From the NCBI RefSeq assembly GCF_019655855.1, contig NZ_BPFX01000003.1, positions 507,525 to 571,524 of the forward strand: DNA of 64,000 bases, read 5' to 3'. Below are positions 39,862 through 49,825 of the stretch, in pieces (within the stretch, counting starts at the first letter, position 1; each line of letters starts with the position of its first letter). Under the pieces are notes generated by a model. It was not told where the DNA came from, did no database searches, and worked only from the letters and a program-made list of their open reading frames with translations. Made by a program: the position numbers and the translations under genes. The DNA is from Pseudomonas paralcaligenes (lineage in GTDB: Bacteria > Pseudomonadota > Gammaproteobacteria > Pseudomonadales > Pseudomonadaceae).

Positions 39862-40746
39862 ATGCGTCTGATCAAAGCCGTTCTGCTGAGCAGCAGCATG
39901 CTGTTCAGCCACGCCGCCGCCGCCGATGACCTGCCGCAGCGCTGGGTCAGTTCCGGCGGCTCGCTGAGCGAATGGGTCGTCGCGCTGGGCGGCGAGAGCC
40001 GCCTGGTGGGCGTCGACACCACCAGCCAGCACCCCGCGTCGCTGCGTGAGCTGCCGAGCGTTGGCTACCAGCGCGCGCTGTCGGCGGAGGGCGTGCTGTC
40101 CCTGCGCCCGGACATCCTGATCGGCACGGAAGAGATGGGCCCGCCGCCGGTGATCGCACAGATCAGGGCGGCTGGCATCCGCATCGAGACGCTGCCGGCC
40201 ACCGCCGAACTGGAAACGCTGGAAGGCAACGTGCTGCGCCTCGGCGAACTGCTGGGCGAGCCGGAAAGGGCGCGCGAGCGGATGGCCGACTACCGCCAGA
40301 GTCTGCAGCGCCAGGCCGACTGGGTCGCCCAGGCGCGGAAGACTCAGGAAGCGCCGCGGGTGCTGATGCTACTGGGCCACGCCGGCAGCAACACCCTGGC
40401 CGCCGGCAAGGACAGCCTGGCCGTGTGGCTGATCGAGCGGGCCGGCGGCGAGAGCCGCACCGAACACGACGGCTACAAGCCGATCTCCAGCGAGGCGCTG
40501 CTGGCCATGGACCCGCAGGTGGTGATCTTCGCCGACCGCACCCTGCAGGGCGACGCCGCGCGCGCGGCGCTGCTGCAGCACAACCCGGTGATCGCGCAGA
40601 CCAGCGCGGGGCGCAACGGCCGCCTGCTCAGCCTCGACCCGACCCTGCTGGTCGGCGGCCTCGGCCCGCGCCTGCCGGAAGGGCTGGCCGAGCTGTCGGC
40701 GGCCTTTTATCCTGCGGCAAAGGCCCTGACCACCGAGGACCGATGA
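39862..40746 (+). CDS. phuT: periplasmic haem-binding protein PhuT
   Basis: The 294-residue class III substrate-binding protein has a signal peptide (residues 1-21) and the haem-specific [20 protein letters not shown] segment, whose Tyr is the expected axial haem ligand. It delivers haem to PhuUV. It starts one base after the phuS stop and overlaps phuU by four bases. Confidence 0.95.
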   Translation: MRLIKAVLLSSSMLFSHAAAADDLPQRWVSSGGSLSEWVVALGGESRLVGVDTTSQHPASLRELPSVGYQRALSAEGVLSLRPDILIGTEEMGPPPVIAQIRAAGIRIETLPATAELETLEGNVLRLGELLGEPERARERMADYRQSLQRQADWVAQARKTQEAPRVLMLLGHAGSNTLAAGKDSLAVWLIERAGGESRTEHDGYKPISSEALLAMDPQVVIFADRTLQGDAARAALLQHNPVIAQTSAGRNGRLLSLDPTLLVGGLGPRLPEGLAELSAAFYPAAKALTTEDR

Positions 40747-41779
40747 ATCCGCTGTTCCGACCACGCCCGTTGCTGCTGGCACTGGGCGTTCTCCTGCTGC
40801 TCGCGTTCTGGCTGTCGCTGGCCCTGGGGCCGGTCAGCCTGCCCCTGGGCGACACCCTGATGGCCGCGCTGCGCCTGCTCGGCCTGCCGGTGAACGGCGA
40901 GGGCCTGCAGCAGGCCGAACTGATCCTCGGCCAGATCCGCCTGCCGCGCAGCCTGCTTGGCCTGTGCGTGGGGGCGGTGCTGGCGCTGTCCGGGGTGGCC
41001 ATGCAGGGCCTGTTCCGCAACCCGCTGGCCGACCCCGGCCTGGTCGGCGTCTCCGGTGGGGCGGCGCTGGGTGCGGCGGTCGCCATCGTCGGCGGCAGCC
41101 TGATCGGCGGCCTGCCGCCGCTGTGGGCACCGTACCTGCTGTCGCTCTGCGCCTTCGGCGGCGGCCTTGCGGTGACCGCCGTGGTCTATCGCTTCGGCCG
41201 CCGCGACGGCCAGACCAACGTCGCCACCATGTTGCTGGCCGGCGTCGCGCTGACCGCCATGTCCGGCGCCGGCGTCGGCCTGTTCACCTACCTGGCCGAC
41301 GACGCCACCCTGCGCAGCCTGACCTTCTGGAACCTCGGCAGCCTCAACGGCGCCAGCTACCCGCGCCTGTGGCCGCTGCTGCTGGTGGCCCTCGGCGTGG
41401 CCCTGTGGCTGCCGCGCCGGGCCTCGGCGCTCAACGCGCTGCTGCTCGGCGAGTCGGAGGCCCGCCATCTGGGCTTCGACGTCGAGCGGCTCAAGCTCGA
41501 ACTGGTGCTGTGTACGGCGCTGGGCGTCGGCGCGGCCGTGGCGGCGGCGGGGCTGATCGGCTTCATCGGCCTGGTGGTGCCGCACCTGATGCGCCTGCTG
41601 GTCGGGCCGGACCACCGGGTGCTGCTGCCGGCCTCGCTGCTGGCCGGCGCCAGCCTGCTGCTGCTGGCCGACCTGGCGGCGCGCCTGGTGCTGGCCCCGG
41701 CCGAGCTGCCGATCGGCATCGTCACGGCGCTGATCGGGGCGCCGTTCTTCCTCTATCTGCTGGTGCGGGGGCGGACCTG

Positions 41780-41780
<1 letters not shown>
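40743..41780 (+). CDS. phuU: haem ABC transporter permease PhuU
   Basis: The 345-residue FecCD-family permease has about ten membrane helices. Family motifs are [40 protein letters not shown], and the ATPase-contact loop [20 protein letters not shown]. The start overlaps the phuT stop (ATGA) and its stop overlaps the phuV start (TGATG). Confidence 0.96.
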
Positions 41781-42547
<767 letters not shown>

Positions 42548-42567
42548 ACAATCTTCGGGAGCCTCCC

Positions 42568-43452
42568 ATGCGAATCCTTCTGCTCTGCTGCTTCTGCCTG
42601 CTGGTCGCCTGCCAGTCCCGCGGCGTGCTGCCGCTGCCGACGCCGATCGCTCCGGAAGGCCGCGACCATGCCCGGCTGGGCCAGCTCGTCGAGCTGGCCA
42701 GCGGCGCGCGGATCAGCCCCGAGCAACTGGTCGAGCGCCTGGCCGCCGCGCCGCGGGTGCTGGTCGGCGAGCAGCACGACAACCCCGACCACCACGCCCT
42801 GCAGCTCTGGCTGTCGCGCGAGCTGGCGGCCCGGCGTCCGCAGGGCAGCGTGCTGATGGAGATGATCGGCCCGGGCCAGCAGGCGGCGGTCGACCGCGCC
42901 CAGGCCGAGACCCGCGCCGGCCGTCCGCCGGCCGACGCCTATGCCGCGCTGGACTGGCAGGCCGGCTGGGACTGGGGCCTGTACGGCGCGCTGGTGCAGT
43001 ACCAGCTGCGCCAGCCCTATCCGCTGCTGGCGGCCAACTTGGAGCGGGCCGAGATCATGGATATCTACCGCCAGCGCCCGGCGCTGGAGGGGCCGGCCTC
43101 CAGTGCGCCGGCGGTGCAGGCGAAGCTGGAGCAGGATATCCGCGAATCCCACTGCGGCCTGCTGCCGGACAGCCAGATTCCGGCGATGCTCGCCGTGCAG
43201 CAGCAGCGCGACCGGCGCATGGCCCGGCGCCTGGCAGAGGCGCCGCAACCGGCCATGCTGCTGGCCGGCGCCTTCCACGTGCGTCGGGACCTGGGCGTGC
43301 CGCTGCACCTGAGCGACCTGGGCGTCGGTGAGGGCAACACCGTGCTGATCCTCGCCGAGGTCGGCCGGGAGCCGGCGCCGGGCAGCGCCGACTACGTCTG
43401 GTACACCGCCGCCAATCCGCCCGAGGACCACTGCGCCAGGCTGCGTCGCTAG
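42568..43452 (+). CDS. phuW: ChaN-family haem-binding lipoprotein PhuW
   Basis: The 294-residue lipoprotein has lipobox LVAC at residues 12-15 and a ChaN domain (RVLVGEQHDNPDHHALQLWL near residue 70; AGAFHVRRDLGVPLHL). ChaN proteins bind haem at an outer-membrane lipoprotein site. It follows phuV by 20 bases and closes the phu operon, as in P. aeruginosa. Confidence 0.9.
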   Translation: MRILLLCCFCLLVACQSRGVLPLPTPIAPEGRDHARLGQLVELASGARISPEQLVERLAAAPRVLVGEQHDNPDHHALQLWLSRELAARRPQGSVLMEMIGPGQQAAVDRAQAETRAGRPPADAYAALDWQAGWDWGLYGALVQYQLRQPYPLLAANLERAEIMDIYRQRPALEGPASSAPAVQAKLEQDIRESHCGLLPDSQIPAMLAVQQQRDRRMARRLAEAPQPAMLLAGAFHVRRDLGVPLHLSDLGVGEGNTVLILAEVGREPAPGSADYVWYTAANPPEDHCARLRR

Positions 43453-43543
43453 CCCGGCGCCAGCGTCTGGCCTAACGCATATATGGTTATGCGAAATTCG
43501 TATTTGTTCTGAGGTTCTTATATCTCCTATCTTCTCATCACAT

Positions 43544-43557
43544 CTTGTTATGACAAG
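43544..43557. promoter_or_regulatory. candidate GntR/HutC operator
   Basis: CTTGTTATGACAAG is a perfect CTTGT/ACAAG dyad with a 4-base centre, 22 bases before the GntR-family gene, in a local AT-rich stretch (43480-43560). The GT...AC core suits HutC-type GntR regulators. Autoregulation is inferred. Confidence 0.5.
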
Positions 43558-43579
43558 TTGAGAGCGCGAGAAGAAAACG

Positions 43580-44329
43580 ATGGCCGAACTGCTTCCCCTG
43601 TCCCCCGTACCGCTGTACAGCCAGCTCAAGGAGCTGCTGCGCGGGCGCATCCTCGACGGCACCTACCCGCCGCACAGCCGCATGCCCTCGGAGAACGAGC
43701 TGGGCCAGGCGTTCGGCGTCAGCCGCATCACCGTGCGTCAGGCGCTGGGCGACCTGCAGAAGGAAGGGCTGATCTTCAAGATCCACGGCAAGGGCACCTT
43801 CGTCGCCAAGCCCAAGGCGTTCCAGAACGTCAGCACCCTGCAGGGGCTGGCCGAATCCATGTCGCAGATGGGCTACGAGGTGATCAACCGCCTGATCGGC
43901 CTCAAACACCTGGCGGCCAGCGCCCGGGTCGCCGAGCGTCTGGGGCTGGAGGAGGGCGCGCCGGTCAGCGAGATCAAGCGGGTGCGCCTGGTCAACCGCG
44001 AGCCGGTGTCGCTGGAAGTCACCTACGTGCCGCGCGCCGTCGGCGAGAAGCTGGAGAAGGCCGACCTGGTGGCCCGCGACATCTTCCTGATCATCGAGAA
44101 CGACTGCGGCATCGCCCTCGGCCATGCCGACCTGGCCATCGACGCGGTGCTCGCCGACGCCGACCTGACCCGCGCGCTGGACGTGGAGGAGGGCGCGCCG
44201 ATCATGCGCATCGAGCGCCTGACCCACGCCGCCGACGGCACCCCGCTGGACTTCGAATACCTCTACTACCGCGGCGACGCCTTCCAGTACCGCCTGCGCA
44301 TCGACCGCCAGAAGGGCTCCCACGCATGA
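43580..44329 (+). CDS. GntR-family (HutC/UTRA) transcriptional regulator
   Basis: The 249-residue protein has an N-terminal winged helix (residues about 8-75; PSENELGQAFGVSRITVRQA) and a C-terminal UTRA ligand-binding domain (about 95-240; ending LDFEYLYYRGDAFQYRLRID). It overlaps the flavoprotein gene by four bases, so it is the first gene of the following cluster and very likely its regulator. The ligand is unknown; it may be the imported substrate or a product of it. Confidence 0.9.
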   Translation: MAELLPLSPVPLYSQLKELLRGRILDGTYPPHSRMPSENELGQAFGVSRITVRQALGDLQKEGLIFKIHGKGTFVAKPKAFQNVSTLQGLAESMSQMGYEVINRLIGLKHLAASARVAERLGLEEGAPVSEIKRVRLVNREPVSLEVTYVPRAVGEKLEKADLVARDIFLIIENDCGIALGHADLAIDAVLADADLTRALDVEEGAPIMRIERLTHAADGTPLDFEYLYYRGDAFQYRLRIDRQKGSHA

Positions 44330-46050
44330 ACACGATCGAACGCGAATACGACCTGGTGGTGATCGGCGGCGGCACCGCCGGGCCGATGGCCGCGATCAAG
44401 GCCAAGGAGGCCAACCGGGAGCTGCGCGTGCTGCTGCTGGACAAGGCCAACGTCAAGCGCAGCGGCGCCATCAGCATGGGCATGGACGGCCTCAACAACG
44501 CGGTGATCCCCGGCCACGCCACGCCGGAGCAGTACACCAAGGAAATCACCATCGCCAACGACGGCATCGTCAACCAGGCGGCGGTGTATGCCTACGCCAC
44601 CAAGAGCTTCGAGACCATCGAGCAGCTCGACCGCTGGGGCGTGAAGTTCGAGAAGGACGAGACCGGCGACTACGCGGTGAAGAAGGTCCACCACATGGGC
44701 GCCTACGTGCTGCCCATGCCCGAGGGCCACGATATCAAGAAGGTGCTGTACCGCCAGCTCAAGCGCGCGCGGGTGGAGATCACCAACCGGGTCATCGCCA
44801 CCCGCCTGCTCACCGACGCCGAGGGCGCGGTCAACGGCGTGATGGGCTTCGACTGCCGTACGGCAGACTTCCACCTGATCCGCGCCAAGGCGGTGATCCT
44901 CGCCTGCGGCGCCGCCGGGCGCCTGGGCCTGCCATCCTCCGGCTACCTGATGGGCACCTACGAGAACCCGACCAACGCCGGCGACGGCTACGCCATGGCC
45001 TACCACGCGGGCGCCGAGCTGGCCAACCTGGAATGCTTCCAGATCAACCCGCTGATCAAGGACTACAACGGCCCGGCCTGCGCCTACGTCACCGGCCCGC
45101 TCGGCGGCTACACGGCGAACAACAAGGGCGAGCGCTTCATAGAGTGCGACTACTGGTCCGGGCAGATGATGTGGGAGTTCCACCAGGAACTGGAGGGCGG
45201 CAATGGCCCGGTGTTCCTCAAGCTCGACCACCTGGCCGAGGAGACCATCCAGAACATCGAGGAAATCCTGCATAGCAACGAGCGCCCCAGCCGCGGCCAG
45301 TTCCACGCCAACCGTGGCACCGACTACCGCTCGCAGATGGTCGAGATGCACATCTCCGAGATCGGCTTCTGCTCCGGCCACAGCGCCTCGGGCGTGTGGG
45401 TTAACGAGAAGGCCGAGACCAGCGTGAAGGGCCTGTACTCCGCCGGCGACATGGCCGCGGTGCCGCACAACTACATGCTCGGCGCCTTCACCTACGGCTG
45501 GTTCGCCGGGGTCAACGCCGTCGAGTACATCGCCGGGCGCGAGTTCACCGAGGTGGACGCGCAGCAGGTCGAGCGCGAGCGGGCGCGGGTCTATGCGCCG
45601 CTCAACCGAGAGCACGGCCTGCCGCCGGCCCAGGTCGAGTACAAGCTGCGGCGCATGGTCAACGACTACCTGCAGCCGCCCAAGGTGACCAAGAAGATGG
45701 AGATCGGCCTGACCCGTTTCGCCGATATCCAGCGTGACCTCGACCAGCTCAAGGCCAGCAACCCCCACGAGCTGATGCGCGCCCTGGAGGTCAGCGTGAT
45801 CCGCGACTGCGCCGAGATGGCCGCCCGTGCCTCGCTGTTCCGCGCCGAGAGCCGCTGGGGCCTGTACCACCACCGGGTCGACCACCCGCAGCGCAACGAC
45901 GCCGAGTGGTTCGTCCACTGCCACCTGAAGAAAGGCGATGACGGCGCCATGACCAGCTTCAAGAAACCCGTCGAGCCCTACCTGATCCCGCTCGACGACG
46001 AGGAGCAGCACGCCTACGCGCGCCTGCGGGTGCGCAGCGACGCCGCCTAG
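44326..46050 (+). CDS. AprA-like FAD flavoprotein (fumarate reductase/APS reductase superfamily)
   Basis: The 574-residue FAD protein begins with VVIGGGTAGPMAAIKA (dinucleotide fold, residues about 11-26), then KANVKRSGAISMGMDGLNNA, which resembles adenylylsulfate reductase AprA. SdhA/FrdA proteins carry a His that binds FAD covalently in this stretch, and none is seen here. The HPTG motif of fumarate reductases is replaced by FQINPLIKDY, again AprA-like. An AprB-like ferredoxin follows. It probably reduces or oxidises a small sulfur (or other) oxyanion; the reaction is unknown. Confidence 0.85.
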   Translation: MNTIEREYDLVVIGGGTAGPMAAIKAKEANRELRVLLLDKANVKRSGAISMGMDGLNNAVIPGHATPEQYTKEITIANDGIVNQAAVYAYATKSFETIEQLDRWGVKFEKDETGDYAVKKVHHMGAYVLPMPEGHDIKKVLYRQLKRARVEITNRVIATRLLTDAEGAVNGVMGFDCRTADFHLIRAKAVILACGAAGRLGLPSSGYLMGTYENPTNAGDGYAMAYHAGAELANLECFQINPLIKDYNGPACAYVTGPLGGYTANNKGERFIECDYWSGQMMWEFHQELEGGNGPVFLKLDHLAEETIQNIEEILHSNERPSRGQFHANRGTDYRSQMVEMHISEIGFCSGHSASGVWVNEKAETSVKGLYSAGDMAAVPHNYMLGAFTYGWFAGVNAVEYIAGREFTEVDAQQVERERARVYAPLNREHGLPPAQVEYKLRRMVNDYLQPPKVTKKMEIGLTRFADIQRDLDQLKASNPHELMRALEVSVIRDCAEMAARASLFRAESRWGLYHHRVDHPQRNDAEWFVHCHLKKGDDGAMTSFKKPVEPYLIPLDDEEQHAYARLRVRSDAA

Positions 46051-46059
46051 GGCAGGAAA

Positions 46060-46086
46060 CCTGTGGGAGCGGACTTGTCCGCGAAG
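46060..46086 (+). repeat. single REP half-element
   Basis: CCTGTGGGAGCGGACTTGTC plus CGCGAAG is a lone REP motif without an obvious inverse partner, just after the flavoprotein gene. Confidence 0.7.
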
Positions 46087-46169
46087 CTTTTCGCCGCCAG
46101 GCGGAATACCGCCAGCCGCTCCCGCCATTCGAGACAGCAGAGGGCCACGAGGCTCCGAGGAACCGTGAC

Positions 46170-46415
46170 ATGGCCTACCAGCCCCAGGAAATCTTCTTCC
46201 GCAGTAACGCGCCGGTGACCGTCGACGAGGACAAGTGCATCGCCCACAAGGGCTGCACCGTGTGCGTCGAGGTCTGCCCGATGGACCTGCTGGCGATCAA
46301 CCCGGCCACCCAGAAGGCCTATATGGCCTTCGACGAGTGCTGGTACTGCATGCCCTGCGAGAAGGACTGTCCGACCGGTGCGGTGAAGGTGGAAATTCCC
46401 TACCTGCTGCGTTGA
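46170..46415 (+). CDS. AprB-like 2[4Fe-4S] ferredoxin
   Basis: The 81-residue ferredoxin has two complete [4Fe-4S] motifs: Cys23, 29, 32, 36 (CIAHKGCTVCVEVCP) and Cys57, 60, 63, 67 (CWYCMPCEKDCP). The arrangement and the sequence around CW.C..C...CP.GA..V match the ferredoxin core of AprB, but the long C-terminal tail that wraps AprA is missing. It is the likely electron partner of the flavoprotein upstream. Confidence 0.9.
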   Translation: MAYQPQEIFFRSNAPVTVDEDKCIAHKGCTVCVEVCPMDLLAINPATQKAYMAFDECWYCMPCEKDCPTGAVKVEIPYLLR

Positions 46416-46421
46416 GTTCTT

Positions 46422-46520
46422 CCTTCTCCCCTTGGGAGAAGGTGCCCGAAGGGCGGATGAGGGAATATCGCGCCGCTCGATACACCCTCACCCCGGCCCT
46501 CTCCCAAAGGGAGAGGGAGA
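46422..46520. repeat. inverted repeat element, copy 1, before the substrate-binding gene
   Basis: TCTCCCCTTGGGAGAAGG near the left end and CCCTCTCCCAAAGGGAGAGG near the right form two hairpins, with GGATGAGGG and CCCTCACCCC pairing across the middle. A related element lies at 48063-48167, so the two flank the ABC substrate-binding gene. Confidence 0.75.
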
Positions 46521-46633
46521 TAAGAAACGCCATCCGGCCCGCCGCCGGACGCCTGATGCAACACCCCTCGTTTCCCACCGGCCGACCGACTGGCGGAGAC
46601 GATTCCATAACTACGATTCGAGGGGACAATCCC

Positions 46634-48052
46634 ATGCGCTTGCGTACCACCCTAGCCGGCCTCGCCCTGGCCATCGCCACCGTTCATGCCAATGCCGAGC
46701 TGCCCGCCGGGACCATTCGCGTCGCCATCGGCACCCAGGACACCACCATCAACTGCGCCACCGGCGGCCTGCTCATCCGCGAGCTGGGCCTGCTCGACAA
46801 GTACCTGCCGAAGGACGGCAAGTACCAGGACGTGAAGTACGATATCGAGTGGAAGAACTTCACCAGCGGCGCGCCGCTGACCAACGAGATGGTCGCCGGC
46901 AAGCTGGACTTCGGCGCCATGGCCGACTTCCCCGGCTCGTTCAATGGCGTCGCCCACCTCGATGCCGGCAAGCGCAGCCTGTTCCTCAGCGTGCTGTCCG
47001 GCAGCACCCGTGGCAGCGGCAACGGCATCGTGGTGCCAGCGTCCTCCAGCGTGCAGTCGCTGGCCGAGCTGAAGGGCAAGACCATCTCCGTGCCGTTCGC
47101 CTCCACCGCCCACGGCATGCTGCTGCGCGCCGTCGCCGCCCAGGGCTGGGACCCGCAGAAGGACGTGCGCATCATCGCCCAGGCGCCGGAGATCGCCGGT
47201 TCGGCCCTGCGCAGCAACCGCATCGAGGCCCACGCCGACTTCGTGCCGTTCGCCGAGCTGTTCCCCAACCGCGGCTTCGCCCGCAAGATCTACGACGGCT
47301 CGCAAGCCAACGCGCCGACCTTCCACGGCGCGCTGGTCGATGCCGAGTACGCGAAGAAGTATCCGGAAGTGGTCACCGCCTATCTGCGTGCCAGCCTGGA
47401 GGCCGACCGCCTGATCGCCGAACAGCCTGAGAAATACAGCGAGCTGATCGAGAAGGTCACCGGCATCGAGGCCGAGGTGAACTACCTGTTCCACGGCCCG
47501 CTCGGCCTGCAGACCCGCGACCTGACCTGGAAGCCGGAATACCGCCAGGCACTGGCAACCTCCATCGACACCCTCAAGCTGCTGAAGAAGACTGACCGCG
47601 GCCTGGACGTGGACCAGTTCGTCGACGACCAGTACATCCGCGCCGCCTTCAAGCAGGCCGGCAAGGACTACGACAAGGCCCTGGCCGACTACCAGCCGCT
47701 GCCGCTGCAGGCCAACGATGCGCTGACCGGCCAGCCGATCACCGATTTCTCGCGCTTGGCGCAGATCTGGGTGCGCGGCGAGGACAAGGTGCGCCACTAC
47801 AGCTCGCCGGAAGCCGCGCTCAAGGCCCTGGCCGCGCTGGAGGAAGAGGGCAAGGACATCCGCGCCATCTACGCCCAGGCCGCCGACAGCGGGATCAAGC
47901 TGCTGGCCAACCAGGCCTGGTTCGTGCGCAACGGCAAGGGCGAGCTGAGCGCCTTCCTGCTCAAGGACCAGGCCGAGGCCTACGCCCAGCAGCACGGCGG
48001 CACCGCCCTGGACTTCGTCAGCGCCAACCAGCAGGCCGTCGCCAGCCTTTGA
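46634..48052 (+). CDS. ABC substrate-binding protein, NrtA/TauA type, with NosL-like C-terminus
   Basis: The 472-residue periplasmic protein has a Sec signal peptide (residues 1-22) and an NMT1/TauA-like binding domain (about 25-340; VRVAIGT-type start IRVAIGTQDTTINCATGG, ADFPGSFNGVAHLD, SVPFASTAHGMLLRA). It is about 130 residues longer than TauA or SsuA. The extra C-terminal part (about 385-472; NQAWFVRNGKGELSAFLLKD, AEAYAQQHGGTALDF) resembles the NosL domain. The ligand is unknown, with sulfonate, other organosulfur or oxyanion likely. Confidence 0.82.
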   Translation: MRLRTTLAGLALAIATVHANAELPAGTIRVAIGTQDTTINCATGGLLIRELGLLDKYLPKDGKYQDVKYDIEWKNFTSGAPLTNEMVAGKLDFGAMADFPGSFNGVAHLDAGKRSLFLSVLSGSTRGSGNGIVVPASSSVQSLAELKGKTISVPFASTAHGMLLRAVAAQGWDPQKDVRIIAQAPEIAGSALRSNRIEAHADFVPFAELFPNRGFARKIYDGSQANAPTFHGALVDAEYAKKYPEVVTAYLRASLEADRLIAEQPEKYSELIEKVTGIEAEVNYLFHGPLGLQTRDLTWKPEYRQALATSIDTLKLLKKTDRGLDVDQFVDDQYIRAAFKQAGKDYDKALADYQPLPLQANDALTGQPITDFSRLAQIWVRGEDKVRHYSSPEAALKALAALEEEGKDIRAIYAQAADSGIKLLANQAWFVRNGKGELSAFLLKDQAEAYAQQHGGTALDFVSANQQAVASL

Positions 48053-48062
48053 TGGACGGACA

Positions 48063-48167
48063 GCTCCCTCTCCCTCCGGGAGAGGGCTGGGGTGAGGGTG
48101 CCACAGGCGGCTCGTAGTTGCCTGCAAGACCCTCACCCCCGGCCCCTCTCCCAGGGGGAGAGGGGAG
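48063..48167. repeat. inverted repeat element, copy 2, after the substrate-binding gene
   Basis: Left arm CCTCTCCCTCCGGGAGAGGG then GGGGTGAGGGT; right arm ACCCTCACCCCCGGCCCCTC then TCCCAGGGGGAGAGGGG. The arms pair over about 35 bases. It sits between the binding-protein gene and the permease gene. Confidence 0.8.
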
Positions 48168-48191
48168 CAAACCCTGCTCCGGAGATCTTCT

Positions 48192-48971
48192 ATGCGCCAT
48201 CTCTACCGCTGGCCCCTGCGCCTAGCCTCGCTGGCCGCCTGCCTGCTGTTCTGGCAGGTGGCCGCCACCGCGCGGCTGGACCTGGGCCTGCTCACCTTCA
48301 CCTACGTGCCCACGCCCGGCGCGGTGCTCGATGCGGCCTGGCAGCTGCTGTACTCCAGCCAGTTGCTGGCGCACCTGACCAGCAGCCTGGGCAGGGTGTT
48401 CGCCGGCTACCTCGCCGCCGCCGTGCTCGGCGTGCTCCTGGGCCTGGTCATCGGCCGCTCGAAATGGGCCGAGGACAGCCTGCTGCCGCCGCTGGAAGTG
48501 CTGCGGCCGATTCCCGCGGTGGCCTGGATTCCCCTGGCCATCCTGATGTTCCCCTCGTCGGAGCTGTCGATGGTGTTCATCACCTTCACCGGCGCGCTGT
48601 TCCCCATCCTGCTCAACACCATCCACGGCGTGGAGGGCGTCGACCCGCGCCTGATCGCCTCGGCGCGCAGTCTGGGCGCGGGGCGCCTGGCGATCCTGCG
48701 CGAGGTGATCCTGCCCGGCGCGGCGCCGAGCATCGTCACCGGCCTGGCCATCGGCATGGGCACCTCGTGGTTCTGCCTGGTCACCGCCGAGATGATCTCC
48801 GGCCAGTTCGGCATCGGCTACTACACCTGGGAGTCCTACACCATCCAGAACTACCCGGACATCGTCGTCGGCATGCTGCTGATCGGCCTGCTCGGCATGG
48901 CCAGCAGCGGCCTGGTCAAGCGCCTCGGCGGCCTGGCCACGCCCTGGTACCGCAGCGGAGCACAGCGATGA
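48192..48971 (+). CDS. ABC transporter permease (TauC/SsuC family)
   Basis: The 259-residue inner-membrane permease has six predicted helices and the EAA loop EGVDPRLIASARSLGAGRLA at about residues 152-171 that contacts the ATPase. It belongs to the nitrate/sulfonate/taurine importer family. Its stop overlaps the ATPase start by four bases. Confidence 0.92.
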   Translation: MRHLYRWPLRLASLAACLLFWQVAATARLDLGLLTFTYVPTPGAVLDAAWQLLYSSQLLAHLTSSLGRVFAGYLAAAVLGVLLGLVIGRSKWAEDSLLPPLEVLRPIPAVAWIPLAILMFPSSELSMVFITFTGALFPILLNTIHGVEGVDPRLIASARSLGAGRLAILREVILPGAAPSIVTGLAIGMGTSWFCLVTAEMISGQFGIGYYTWESYTIQNYPDIVVGMLLIGLLGMASSGLVKRLGGLATPWYRSGAQR

Positions 48972-49825
48972 GCGTCTACCAGAAAGCCCCCGAGCCCGGC
49001 CGCATCGACGGCCGCCAGCTGTCCATCCGCCTCGGCCGGGGCCGCGACGCCTTCGAGGCGGTGCAGGCGCTGGACTTCGCCGTCGAGCCCGGTGAATTCG
49101 TCTGCATCCTCGGCCCCTCCGGCTGCGGCAAGTCGACCCTGCTCGGCGCCCTGGCCGGCCACCTGCGGCCCGCCGGTGGCAGCCTGCTGGTGGATGGCGC
49201 GCCGATAGCCGGGCCGTCGCCGGAGCGCGGCATGGTGTTTCAACACCACACCCTGCTGCCCTGGCGCAGCGTGCTCGATAACGTCGCCTTCGGCCTGAAG
49301 ATGCAAGGCATCGGCAAGGCCGAGCGCCACCGCCAGGCCGCCGAGATGCTGCGCCTGGTCGGCCTGCAGGACTTCGCCGCGCGCTGGCCCAGCCAGCTCT
49401 CCGGCGGCATGCAGCAGCGCGCTGAGATCGCCCGGGTGCTGATCAATCGGCCGCGCCTGCTGCTGATGGACGAGCCGTTCGGCGCGCTGGATGCGCAGAC
49501 CCGCGCGCGCATGCAGGAGCTGCTGCTGGACATCTGGACGCGTATCCGCACGACAGTCGTGTTCGTCACCCACGACATCGACGAGGCGCTGTTCCTCGCC
49601 GACCGCATCCTGGTGATGAGCCCGCGCCCGGGGCGCTTCATCGAGGACCTGCGCCTGGACTTCCCGCGCCCGCGCAACGCCGGCCTGCTGACCAGCCCCG
49701 GCTTCGTCCACCTCAAGCGCCACTGCCTGGAACTGCTGCGCCACGAGGACGGCCGCGAACTGCCGCGCCTGACCCCGCTGGGCTTGCCCACCCTTGACCA
49801 TCCGCCACTGCGAATCGCCCTATGA
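48968..49825 (+). CDS. ABC transporter ATP-binding protein (TauB/SsuB family)
   Basis: The 285-residue ATPase has Walker [11 protein letters not shown]-loop [13 protein letters not shown], signature [13 protein letters not shown], Walker [13 protein letters not shown] and switch His in VTHDIDEAL. It is typical of nitrate/sulfonate importers. Overlaps both neighbours by four bases (ATGA). Confidence 0.94.
   Translation: MSVYQKAPEPGRIDGRQLSIRLGRGRDAFEAVQALDFAVEPGEFVCILGPSGCGKSTLLGALAGHLRPAGGSLLVDGAPIAGPSPERGMVFQHHTLLPWRSVLDNVAFGLKMQGIGKAERHRQAAEMLRLVGLQDFAARWPSQLSGGMQQRAEIARVLINRPRLLLMDEPFGALDAQTRARMQELLLDIWTRIRTTVVFVTHDIDEALFLADRILVMSPRPGRFIEDLRLDFPRPRNAGLLTSPGFVHLKRHCLELLRHEDGRELPRLTPLGLPTLDHPPLRIAL

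Noticed and set aside
44326..46050. true fumarate reductase or succinate dehydrogenase flavoprotein
   Set aside because: The HPTG catalytic motif is absent, no FAD-linking His is seen and no sdhB/C/D partners are nearby; the sequence and ferredoxin partner are AprA/AprB-like.
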